Shown piece by piece: positions 54,540 through 64,000 of a DNA stretch of 64,000 nucleotides (positions are counted from its first letter, which is position 1; each line of letters opens with the position of its first letter). The notes beneath the pieces were generated by a model. The model saw only the letters and a program-made list of their open reading frames with translations, was not told the DNA's origin and did no database searches. The DNA lies in the NCBI GenBank assembly GCA_964019055.1, contig OZ025206.1, positions 4,216,617-4,280,616 of the forward strand, given 5' to 3'. The DNA comes from Anthopleura xanthogrammica. Taxonomy: Eukaryota; Cnidaria; Anthozoa; Actiniaria; Actiniidae. Position numbers and translations under genes: made by a program.

Positions 54540-55175
54540 TTACCAGCACACAAAATACTAACCCTGCGCACAAAATACTAACCCTAGCACCCAAAACCCT
54601 AACCCTGAAAAAAATTTTTTTGCCGTTTAATTATTTTTTTCAGTAGTCAAGGCTCCATTCAGGTTTTTCATATATTTCTATGTGTTACACAACTATTGAC
54701 GGACATTTGCACTTATCAGTAACCCTAGCCCAAAATGCTAACCCTAACCCTAGCACCCAAAACCCTATCCCTGAAAAAAAACATTTTGCCGTTTAATTAT
54801 TTTTTTCAGTAGTCAAGGCTCCATTCAGGTTTTTCATGTATTTCTATGTGTTACACAACCACTGACGGACATTTACCCTAACACTAACCCAGCACACAAA
54901 ATACTGACCTGCACACAAAATACTAACCCTGCGCACAAAATACTAACCCTAGCACCCAAAACCCTAACCTTAAAAAAAAAAATTTTGGCGTTTGATTATT
55001 TTTTCAGTAGTCAAGGCTCGATCCAGGTTTTTCATATATTTCTATGTGTTACACAACTACTGACGGACATTTACACTTGTCAGTAACCCTAGCCCAAAAT
55101 GCTAACCCCAACTCTAGCGCACAAAATACTAACCCAGGGCACAAAATACTAACCCTAGCACACAAAATAATAACA
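54540..55175. repeat. Composite array with telomere-like AACCCT words
   Basis: Three units of about 165-200 bp. Each combines blocks of AACCCTAACCCT, ACACAAAATACTAACCCT and CACCCAAAACCCTA with a conserved non-telomeric segment (TTCAGTAGTCAAGGCTCCAT, TTTCTATGTGTTACACAAC, TGACGGACATTT). AACCCT is the complement strand of the animal telomere repeat TTAGGG. Confidence 0.88.
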
Positions 55176-55865
55176 CTAACAAACAAACAAACAAACTCGA
55201 GAAAGGGTAAAATTGGTTAAAAATATCAAAGAAAGAAGGATTTACATGTAAATCAGTAACGCACACACGAATAAATGAGTTTTTGATTAGTAAATGAGGG
55301 AATGAATAAATGAATGAATGAAAGAACAAGATTTCCCACCTGTCATTTTTACTATTTCCCATCTGCCAAACGGTCGTAGCTGGTTCGGAGGCAAAGTGGT
55401 TTCAGTAACAAATAGCGCAACAACCAACGATAACTACATTTGAACTAAATTGGAATAAACTCCACTTCATTATGGATCTCCCTTTTTATTGGCGAACGAA
55501 ACGCGCGTGCAGTATGTGCGAAGCACCCCACCGCTCCACGTGCGTATTGAGCTATGAAAAATTTTGACATCTTGAAGTGATAATTACTCTTTTGAAAATC
55601 TTTGGCACGCGCTTTCATTTTTCAGCGCCTTTTTGCTTTACCACTATTTCTATTTCATTGTTGTTGAACAATAGTTGTAGTAAGGTCATAATTTCAAAAT
55701 ACGTAAGTGTTGTGCATTGGTATGCCCCGACTCGTTCATTACATTGACAATGAAATACAAGCATCTTTTGTTCAAATTCTAAAGATGTTCAAAATCCGTA
55801 CAATCTTTGATCTCACCTATTGTTTTTTTTAAAGTGCACGAGTCGAAAATAGTGTTGAAGCAAAA

Positions 55866-56068
55866 AGGTCTATTTCAAAAGATGTTGAATACTGCATAAT
55901 GAATAGTGCATTCCAAGACCGAAATGCATTTTGGGTCATGTAATATTGTCTAAAATAAAATAGTTGTATATTTAGGTACTTTTTATTTAAATTAATGAGA
56001 CCCACAATGCCCTTTGGTCTTGGAATGCACTATTCAGTATTCAAGGTTTTTTGAAATAGCTGTAATAC
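55866..56068. mobile_element. Foldback element, family K, copy 2
   Basis: Left AAAAAGGTCTATTTCAAAAG and GAATAGTGCATTCCAAGACC; right GGTCTTGGAATGCACTATTC and TTTTTTGAAATAGCTGT. Similar to 20733-20945. Confidence 0.85.
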
Positions 56069-56751
56069 ATTAGATTCGGCACATGTGAAATTCGACGTCT
56101 AAACTGGGCCTATAAACGATCGAGCTGTAAGTTTCAATGAAGTCTGTATTCTTCTTCAATTGTCGAGCTATGAGTGAGAACCTTGTATAAAGATGCGTCA
56201 CATGACCACATTATATTTATTTCTGGAAGAGTGGGAGACGGTTACTGTTATGAGCATACAAAATTTTTACATGTTTTCGTACTTTGGGACAACTCGCCTC
56301 GTTTTCATGTTCATCGTTACCAGTCCCCCACGGTCATTTAGAATTATGAAGTTTTTCAGACCATGCACTCTGCCTTGTTAATTGTATTTGATAATTTCGT
56401 CATGTATAAGTTTATTTTGTAACGATTTGGGCTATACGCAGGGGTGTGTCCAGCAAAGGGTCCCAACCCCTCCACTCTTCCAATTTAAAATTCATGTGCT
56501 GATAAACTGTTTTGGGTAGTGCCAGATAGGAATTCCCCCTCCCATCCTTGAATCATAAAAGGGTAGTGAAACCACACTCCTGTTATACAGTGGTATCATG
56601 CCAACCATCAGGAACATTGGAATATTTATGCAAGAAAACAGTTACAGGTAAGTGGATCCCAAAAAAGAAAATCCCTATTGTTCTACCATACAAGATGGCT
56701 GTCATGAAACCACTGTTATAATAACTGAAGGGAATCTTTATTCAATAATTG

Positions 56752-56914
56752 ATAGTCCCTTTCACAGTTCCCTGCACCATCCTGAAAGGTAGCCATGCCT
56801 TTGCATCATAGCGAGCGTTTCTAGCTCTATCATTGCAACGTCACTGTTCATCTTGCTTCAATGCAAAGACCCGGCTACCTTTCAAGATGGTGCAGGGAAC
56901 TGTGAAATGGACTA
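56752..56914. mobile_element. Foldback element, family A, copy 4 (short form)
   Basis: Starts ATAGTCCCTTTCACAGTTCC, ends GGAACTGTGAAATGGACTAT. It is about 50 bp shorter than the other copies because the central loop is deleted. Confidence 0.9.
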
Positions 56915-57150
56915 TTCTATGCAGCAAAACTATTCCCATTTTTTTCTTTTATTCATGACTTTAATTACATTGTGTCGTCAGAGAATGTTCTTCAAAAAAA
57001 ATTCAACTTCAAACAATTATTAAACAGTACAATATATAACATCATAAATTTTAAAAAGCTAAAAAATTATAACCTTTTAAATCACATAATATATTTTAAA
57101 TTATGATAATTTAATTAATTTTTGTACACAGTTAATATCTGGTAGTTTGA

Positions 57151-57396
57151 TCATTTACGCCGACTGATTACTTTGTTGGTGATGTTTATTAACAGCTGCT
57201 GTTCTGGTGAGGATTGTAGTTTGTTTATCTGTCGTATCGCTTCCTTGGAATATTGATTGGCCAGGTCATATGTCCTTGATATACCATCACTCTGAAATAT
57301 ACAGTAAAGCTCATCTAACTACAGTGATAATAAAGATACCAACATCTGATGATGATTAAGACTTTCACCTGATGATGGTGATGGTGGTGACAGAGC

Positions 57397-57427
<31 letters not shown>

Positions 57428-60400
57428 GGTAATGATGATGGAAATGATGGTGATGATAATGGTGATAATTATGGTGGTGACAGAGCTGATGATGATGATG
57501 ATGACCATGATGGTGATGATGATGATGGTAACGATGATGGTAATGATGGTGATGATAATGGTCATAATAATGATTGTGGTGACAGAGCTGATGATGATGA
57601 TGATGACTACGATGATGATGGTAATGATGATAGTAATGACAATGATGATAATGGTGATAATAATGATGGTGGTGACGGAGCTGCTGATAATGATGATGAT
57701 GATGACTATGTTGTTGTTGTTGTTGTTGTTTAATGATGATGAAGATAGCCACCTCTTGGTTGGCTTAGTTGGTTGGGCACCAGTCTGTCACGATGGGTTG
57801 GGTTCAAGCCTCAATGGATGGATCTACACCCAAAGTCTTAACATACCTGAGTGGAAGGTGCTACCTTTGCTCTAAAAATATTTGCAAATGGTTAGACCTT
57901 CGCCATGGCTCAGATGACCCCATAAAATAGCAGTCCCATCACAGCAGTAGGGCTTACGCTAGGAAGAATATAATTATTAACAGTGAAAACTTACATCATA
58001 AACTGCTTGTCTTGTAAATTCTACATCTTCAGGTTCCTTAAAGCGACGCATTATCATGGCATTTAATTCTGGAAACTGCAAGAAATGAATGTAAACATGT
58101 CTAAGTATTACGGACAACTGGCATCATTATCTTTATTGATTCCATTTACCATTTACGAGAATCTAAGAGATGAATAAAATAGATGAAACCAAACTACAAT
58201 CAGCAAAAAAATACCTTGAGACCCTTACAACACAGGAAGCCCAATTCCAATAGTAAGCAAACTTGGTCTTTCAACCCCCTCCCTCTTACAATGTTGAGTG
58301 GACTTGTTATCAGGAGCAACCAATCGTTAGGCAAAACAACATTGATTTTGGGGAAGGGGGTTTATTATATCTGGGAATAAATTTTAGATCCAAATTTTGC
58401 AAATATTTCCACGAGATTACAAATTTAGCATGAGGGTCTCATTAATTTATTCGCCGATTGTAGTTGTTCTAACTGAAGGACTCAAAAGTTAAAACATGGT
58501 AAGAATATTTTTGCTTATTTTCATCAATAAATTTAACTTTATTTAACTCTTCATTTTATATTTAGTGTAGAACTAAACGGGCCTTGATGACATTACTCAT
58601 GTAATGCTAGTTACCCAATAAATTGACTTTGCACAATATTGTACCTTTTCACATGCAAACAGCACTGGTGCTGTAGCAAGTCCAAGCTTTAGATCTGCTG
58701 CTGTGGGTTTTCCCATCTCATTCTCACTTGCTACAAAGTCTAAAACATCATCAACCAACTGCAATAGAATAGCAGTAAATTAGAATTCACCTATAAAATA
58801 TACCTTATAGATGGTAATAGCAATGGTAATGGTTTAACGGCAAAGGTAATGGTAGTGACAATGGCAATGGTAATGGCAATGGTAATGGCAGTTGCAATGG
58901 CAATGGCAATGGAAATGGTAATGACAACAGCAATGTTAATCTTAAATGCTAAGGCAGTCAAGGCAATGGCAACAGCAATAGTGATGGTGATAGTACAGTG
59001 GCAGATCCAGGGGGTGTCCATTGTTACACTGGACATTCCCCCCCCCCCCCTCCCAAATATTCATGTAACTACAGGATAAATCAGATCAGGATTATTGATG
59101 ATGTCATTATATCGTCACTTTTTTCATTTTGGACTCCCCCCTCTGCAAATTTCTGGATCTGCCCCTGTAGATCAGTAGATCTGTAGATCAGTAGTAACGG
59201 CATTTAATACATATGGACACTTGACATTATTGATGTATTTCACTTCTCTTTTCTCACCTGAAAAGCCATGCCGATATTGTTGCCATATTGATAAGCAATT
59301 TCCTGTACATCTGGTGAACAACCTGGAAACACTGCCACCTAAGGAAACAAGGGATATATAACAGAGTTACTCAGAGGTTTGCTGTGTCCTCTTCTTTCTC
59401 CTCCTTGCACCACCTCTGCCACCTCCTCCTCCATCTCCTCCTCCTCAGCCACCTACTTCTCCATCTCCTTGTCCTCCTCCACCTCCTGCATCACCTCTTC
59501 CACCTTCTCCTCTTCCTCCTACTTCTTCTCCTCCTTCTTTTCCCCTTGACATTGTCATTGAAATTTGATTTATAAAAATACTGGTAAAGACCTAGTACAT
59601 ATTCTCATCAATTCTACATCAAGGCTACCCCTCACCCTGAGTCTGTGATTGCTTATATTAATATTCTAGACCAAACAGCATGTGACTTACAGCTTTACAA
59701 CAGCATGCAATTAAACTGGCTGTCTTCTTATAGGTTTTCTTTAAATAATGTGAAAAACGTTCATCTGGGTCTTCTTTCGAACCAAGTTGCATGAATTCAC
59801 CTAGAATATGTAACATAAAAGTCAATGAAAGTGTCATTTTACACTGTGAGCAACCCCCCAACCCTAACCCAATAGTCTTTTTACCTTGGCCTTAATCCCC
59901 ACTTGGCCATCAAGACTCAAATATTTGGAGAAAGACCAAGAAAAATAGATAAGACTGCACTCACTCTAGTGATGCTTAGTTTTCCACGTAATTATTTTCC
60001 CATCAACTACCTTAAGTGTCAAACTTCTATAAGTGGCCATCCTTAGGGATTCATAATTTAATAATGGTATGAATTAGTAGAAAAACCCTCTTTTGGACTT
60101 TGAAAGCCGGCTGCTAAATAGATGTGGTTTGCTTACTAGAGGTATGAATTACTGCAAAAAATCCTTTTTGAGATTTTGACAACTGGCCACTATATAGAAG
60201 TTGGCTGCTTGGCTGCTTTTACAGGGCTTGAAATAGGAAACAATTATAGCCTGCCAGTCCAGTAAATTTTGCCTGCCTTTTTATTATTTTTATTTTCGAT
60301 TTGGCAGTTCACCGTTATTTTTGCCTGCCAAACCTTAAGTTTTGCCTGGCTTTTGGCCATTGGCAGGCTGCTATTTCCAGCCCTGTTTTACCTCATTCCT

Positions 60401-63348
60401 AACTCACTTACTCCTTGTTGACTCAAAATCATTTTGTTATGGTAGTTACCTCTAACTAGATCCTCAACCACCTCTGCTAAAAGTTTCACTACTTCTACGT
60501 TTCCTAGTTTAGCCAAAGCTTGTGAAGCTGATGACAAGATGTAGTCTCCAGCCAGAACACAGTTCTTGTCACCGAATGCTTTATTCACGGCGACTTTGCC
60601 GCGTCTTGTGTCAGCACCATCGATGACATCATCATGGATCAGACTTGCTGTGTGGATCATTTCACTTATCATTGCTACAGTTTCTTGAGATGGAAGAGTT
60701 GTTCTAGACAATAGAATAAAGAATTAACATTTTAAAACAATAAGGAATAGTGAAAAAGAGATGAATGAACCATCCTAAAATGGGAATCATATGCTTACAA
60801 AATAATACTACAGTTATAACATCATTGAATTTTATCAAACCCTGAACAACCTCTTGGCTGATCTAAGTCAGGACACTACTAACTCACAGATTGAACCCTG
60901 AAACAACCTCTGGAATGATCTAAGTCAGGACACTACTAACTCACAGATTGAACCCTGAAACAACCTCTGGGCTGATCTAAGTCAGGGCATGGCTAACTCA
61001 AAGATTGAACCCTGAAACAACCTCTGGGATGATCTAAGTCAGGGCATGGCTAACTCAAAGATTGAACCCTGAAACAACCTCTGGGCTGATCTAAGTCATG
61101 GCATCTTTGTTTGGTTGAAGCTAGCAGGAATGATAGTGATTTTGTTATCGTATACATACCTAGAGCTATTGGTTTGTATATTACAAGTTGCGGCCATTAG
61201 AAGTACTATCATTGGTCTAATGTATTTTCCTTGGCCATCAAAATAGTAGTGGGAGACTTCTTGTAATGGCGTCACTTGGGTATCTAATTCCTGTTATTTT
61301 AAAATACAGGCATATATCATAATAAAGTAATGAATAAGATTTGTTTGGTTACAAATATAATACCATTATTGGCATGCATGGGTGGTCTGTGATGCTAATG
61401 CATCGACCATCACCAATGCTAGGTTTTGGGTGGAAGGCCTGTGTTTGAGTTCCGTCACCCAGCCTATGTGTTGAAATGTTGTTACCGGTAAGTAGGAAGT
61501 GTCCCCATATAGTCCCTCTCACAGTTCCCTGTGCCATCTCAAAAGGTAGCTGTGCCTTTGCTCAAAGCGAGAAAAATGGTGAGCTTGCAATGATTGAGAC
61601 CTGTAAATAATTGTCCAAGGTGTTAAAAACAGGTCTCTATCATTGCAAGCTCACCGTTTGTCTCACTCGGATGCTAAGGCACGGCTACCTTTCAAGATGG
61701 TGCAGGGAACTGTGAAAAGGACTATTAGTGCAATTAAGCACTAAAATGACTAGATACTAGAATTCATTCATTCATTCATTCATCCATTCATTCATCCATT
61801 CATTAATTCATTCAATTATTCATTCATTCAATTATTCATTTATTCATTCTTTCAACTATTTATTCATTCATTCATTCATCCAGGCTATTGCTGATGGCAT
61901 ATTGATGGTATAAGTAAAGGTAGCTATAACTGACAAATCTTCTGTTCAATACCAACCAACACTGGGACAAATTGGTATCAATTTTCCAATTACCTCCTGT
62001 ACTGTGGCTCTCACCTTTTTAATTCTTGTACATAATTGTGATAAGTATTCCTGTACCCATTGTTCTGAATTTTTAGTATTTAAACTGGTAATTTTGCTAT
62101 CATTCGTGCTAGAAGACAAACACCTGTAAAAGTCATTGATAATGTTAATATCAAAATCATTATAATACAACTATAGACCCCTTGCAGCACGTCACAATTT
62201 GCAGCTCAATTTGGAGGACAAAACAATGGGTTCCAATTCTCAGGAGATTGAAATTCTTTTGTTTTGACCTCCAAATTGAGCTGCATTCGGACGTGCTGCA
62301 AGGGGTGTATACTTGCATTGCTAATAAAAACAACAGAAGAAACATGGCATGTAGTAGCTGTAATTACAGCACTTTTAGCAATACTCTCTCTGCCAAGATT
62401 ATGCAGAGGCATACGCAGTTGGGTGTGAGGGTATTCCCTCTGGTGCAAAATTATAGTTCTTCAAAAAAGCCAGTGGCCAACAATTACCGTCCCTGACCTG
62501 TGGTCCACATTCCATGATTGGCGTAGGAAAACTGGAGAACCCAGATAAAACAACTCATAACACTGGAGAGCACCAACAAGCATCTCTACTCACTTGTTGC
62601 TAGAGAGTCTGAGGGTTGAACCCACAGTACGGTGATGTGAAGCAGCTAGTGCATTAGCAGCACACACCTCATTCCAGAGAGGAAGAAACCTCAGGAGGCA
62701 GAAGATGGGTTTGTTTTGCAAACTAGAGATCTTTTGTGTGACTAAATCTATACACAAAACTATGGGGGTGGGCTGGGGACAGTTATGCAACTACATCTGT
62801 GGGAATCCTCAACTTAATTATAATATGGTTTAATTTGTTTGCAAGAAATATCTGTCAAACCAATGCATACTTTCTCGCGGGGAAAAAGTTTGAAACCATC
62901 AAAGATTGATTTACACAAAGTCATCTAAAATGGTTTGTGGGTCATGACCCATGATAGCACGTTGTGCCAATATGACTATACTGTAATAATATAGGTAAAA
63001 TTGCCGAAATGAGCCGTTAAAATTCTTATTTAAAAAGCCAAATGAAATTTCCACAGGTAATGGGAATAATACGATTCAATTATCCTGTATAAAGGGTAGC
63101 ATCACGACTTACCTTGATATTGGATTATGAGTAGTGTTGAAGCTTATGCAACTACAAGACGAGTTTACAAAACACCGGCTGACTACAGCAGAAGATACAT
63201 GCCTTCTACAGCTACCTACGACTTTACGACATTGACAGCTTCTAGATAAACTCCTCCTAGGTATAGTGGTTATTTGACGAGCGTTTAAACGAGAAATGTA
63301 ATCTACTAAAAACACCACACTCTTGAAACGGCGTGTGAGGGCCGCCAT
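57151..63348 (-). CDS. PDSS1: Decaprenyl/solanesyl diphosphate synthase subunit 1
   Basis: Trans-polyprenyl diphosphate synthase subunit that makes the ubiquinone side chain in mitochondria; in animals it acts with PDSS2. Nine minus-strand coding exons join in phase: 63113-63348, 62015-62123, 61160-61290, 60450-60703, 59691-59800, 59258-59338, 58645-58758, 57995-58075, 57151-57291. Product 418 aa, against about 415 in human. The start MAALTRRFK opens an Arg/Ser-rich, acid-poor presequence. Family motifs: YYFDGQGKYIRP (130-141), first Asp-rich motif DDVID (183-187) in IHTASLIHDDVID, GDYILSSASQALA, EFMQLGSKE, and second Asp-rich motif DDVLD (310-314) followed by GKPTAADLKLGLAT. Both catalytic Asp motifs are intact. 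A farther upstream in-frame ATG (63441) was rejected because its extension is not presequence-like. PDSS2 is not in the window. Confidence 0.96.
57367..57735. repeat. GATGAT/GGTGAT trinucleotide-rich tract
   Basis: Long imperfect GATG/ATGATGGTG array in four blocks, each containing GGTGACAGAGCTGATGATGA. In the PDSS1 intron next to the last exon. Open frames across it (poly-Met, or poly-His on the minus strand) are compositional. Confidence 0.93.
57750..57900 (+). repeat. tRNA-derived SINE with good A and B boxes
   Basis: TTGGTTGGCTTAGTTGGTTG matches the pol III A box (TGGCTTAGTTGG), and GGTTGGGTTCAAGCCTC carries a B box. The tail does not fold as a tRNA acceptor stem, so it is a SINE rather than a tRNA gene. 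In a PDSS1 intron. Confidence 0.68.
58812..58990. repeat. GGCAAT/GGTAAT hexanucleotide repeat
   Basis: Imperfect ATGGCAATGGTA repeat in a PDSS1 intron. Confidence 0.93.
59385..59548. repeat. CCTCCT/CTCCAC pyrimidine-rich tract
   Basis: Imperfect CTCCTC/CACCTC trinucleotide tract in a PDSS1 intron, about 45 bp upstream (plus strand) of exon 6. Confidence 0.92.
60838..61115 (-). repeat. ~58-bp tandem array (SINE-tail monomer), 5 units
   Basis: Unit ACCCTGAAACAACCTCTGGG-CTGATCTAAGTCAGG and CTAACTCACAGATTGA, repeated five times in a PDSS1 intron. Same monomer as 12424-12705 and, in reverse, 34770-35110. Confidence 0.92.
61377..61508 (+). repeat. SINE-like element, copy 2, interrupted at its 3' end
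   Basis: Shares GATGCTAATGCATCG and the GTGTCCCCA end with the element at 7553-7757. The end is split by the family A element at 61509-61724, after which TTAGTGCAA resumes. Confidence 0.55.
61509..61724. mobile_element. Foldback element, family A, copy 5 (nested in a SINE)
   Basis: Starts ATAGTCCCTCTCACAGTTCC, ends GGAACTGTGAAAAGGACTAT. Flanks GTGTCCCCAT and TAGTGCAA together restore the SINE end seen at about 7743 (GTGTCCCCAATTAGTGCAA), consistent with insertion at a short AT-rich target. Confidence 0.9.
61763..61880. repeat. TTCA/ATTC tetranucleotide repeat
   Basis: Imperfect CATTCATTCATT run in a PDSS1 intron. Confidence 0.95.
62172..62311. mobile_element. Foldback element, family B, copy 4
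   Basis: Starts TATAGACCCCTTGCAGCACG, ends CGTGCTGCAAGGGGTGTATA; arms share GCAGCTCAATTTGGAGGACA and complement. It begins 48 bp from the PDSS1 exon 2 boundary, in intron 1. Confidence 0.92.
62510..62665 (-). repeat. tRNA-derived SINE, reverse orientation, 3 of 4
   Basis: On the minus strand: TAATGCACTAGCTGCTTCAC and CTGTGGGTTCAACCCTCAGA (B-box-like), then AGTGAGTAGAGATGCTTGTT and CTGGGTTCTCCAGTTTTCCT. Matches the bodies at 25095 and 34604. In PDSS1 intron 1. Confidence 0.75.
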
Positions 63349-63698
63349 TTTGAAGCACTTGAAAATGAATAATGAATTATGGGTTCCCTGTGTTGAAATT
63401 ATTACGTAATATGTTTCGTCTAAAAATAAAATTACAAGCATAAAAAAGCATTAACAAATTTAAAAAGTTTATCAAAAGCTACTAAAATCTATTAAGAATG
63501 ATATCAAATATTTTTTTTTTAGATTATTTTTACATTACGAATTTACTCTATGGACTTCCTGTGGTACAATAATTTGATAAACTTTTCCATTGAAATAAAC
63601 TTTTTTCTTTACAAGAATACCCGTATTAGTTTATAAATCGAGATTATAACCCAGAATTTATGATATTTTGGTTAAATTAGCCTTTTGATTTAATTTCT
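63349..63698. other. PDSS1 upstream flank
   Basis: Presumed promoter and 5' UTR of PDSS1 on the minus strand; AT-rich with no clear TATA box. No other feature seen. Confidence 0.4.
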
Positions 63699-64000
63699 AT
63701 GGAAGTACTTCACACTACCCCCACCCCTCCCCTGTTAGTATTGTTAACCGTTAGTAGACTGGTGTGGTACAAAACAACTGATAAAGAAGAAGACAACGTT
63801 GTTTGGCAATCGAGTCACGAGAAATGTTTGATCTTTGAACTTTTTTCTTGTAACTTCTCCACCTCTAAATCCCATAGGAGCAACGAGGGCTTCAAAGATA
63901 ACTCCCAAGCTAACTACTCAAGGTGTTTCAAGGACAACACTTCCAGTACAACGCGGAATAACTGTGGTTTTATCCGGCCGGAGACAGAAGTTTTTCTTAG
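63699..64000 (+). other. Open frame running off the right edge (uncertain)
   Basis: An ATG at 63699 opens a frame of about 100 codons that stays open to the window end. An alternative reading uses a splice acceptor CCCATAG near 63891-63897 followed by another open frame (ATRASKITPKLTTQGVSR...). Neither product is recognised. It could be the first exon of a gene divergent from PDSS1, or chance. Confidence 0.25.

Larger units (their letters stand above)
55176..57150. other. Spacer upstream of the PDSS1 3' end
   Basis: Holds a foldback element (55866-56068), a family A foldback element (56752-56914) and the presumed PDSS1 3' UTR on the minus strand (TTTATT, i.e. AATAAA on the minus strand, at 56948-56953). 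No protein-coding exon seen. Confidence 0.55.

Noticed and set aside
57315..57752. Histidine-rich frame (minus) and methionine-rich frame (plus)
   Set aside because: Both come from the GATGAT tract in a PDSS1 intron.
57750..57900. Functional tRNA gene
   Set aside because: A and B boxes are good, but no matching acceptor stem or proper anticodon arm could be drawn, so it is treated as a SINE.
63349..63441. Upstream ATG (63441) as the PDSS1 start
   Set aside because: Its 31-residue extension is hydrophobic and acidic; the ATG at 63348 opens a typical Arg-rich mitochondrial presequence.

Overview
The window is animal nuclear DNA. It is AT-rich, genes are split by many GT-AG introns, and introns and intergenic spaces are full of small non-autonomous repeats. 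Six intron-containing genes can be assembled by joining exons whose phases match. The protein families (GALNT, FTCD, PIM kinase, PDSS1) are animal families. Compact exons, vertebrate-like gene content and many foldback elements suggest an early-branching invertebrate such as an anthozoan cnidarian. That placement is inference; no marker in the window proves it.

Layout, left to right. (1) 258-2185: a 40-bp minisatellite. (2) 3117-11963 (+) and 14966-27422 (+): two tandem polypeptide N-acetylgalactosaminyltransferase genes, each a type II membrane enzyme with catalytic and ricin-type lectin domains (629 and 593 aa). They share intron positions and phases, except for one extra intron in the second. 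(3) 29411-38050 (-): a complete formimidoyltransferase-cyclodeaminase gene (FTCD, 13 coding exons, 539 aa). (4) 39162-42803 (+): a PIM-type Ser/Thr kinase gene, head to head with FTCD across about 1 kb of partly CpG-rich DNA. (5) about 44492-47048 (+): an unrecognised gene for a Ser/acid-rich protein with a phosphodegron-like motif near its C-terminus. (6) 47049-57150: no gene; it holds a higher-order tandem repeat (48.96-52.73 kb) and a telomere-like composite array (54.5-55.2 kb). (7) 57151-63348 (-): a complete decaprenyl/solanesyl diphosphate synthase subunit 1 gene (PDSS1, 9 coding exons, 418 aa) with a mitochondrial-type presequence.

The genes do not form a pathway: Golgi mucin-type O-glycosylation (two GALNTs), histidine/folate one-carbon metabolism (FTCD), signalling (PIM-like) and ubiquinone side-chain synthesis (PDSS1). 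The only functional linkages suggested by arrangement are the GALNT tandem duplication and the FTCD/PIM divergent promoter.

The accessory content is the unusual part. Several families of 130-500 bp palindromic (foldback) elements recur up to five times each, mostly in introns. Some are nested: a 498-bp element with a 39-bp perfect terminal inverted repeat (TIR) and a 7-bp target duplication sits inside another foldback element. There is a piggyBac-like TTAA element, tRNA-derived SINEs, and a SINE whose tail monomer appears amplified into tandem arrays at three places. No CRISPR array, rRNA gene or convincing functional tRNA gene was seen.
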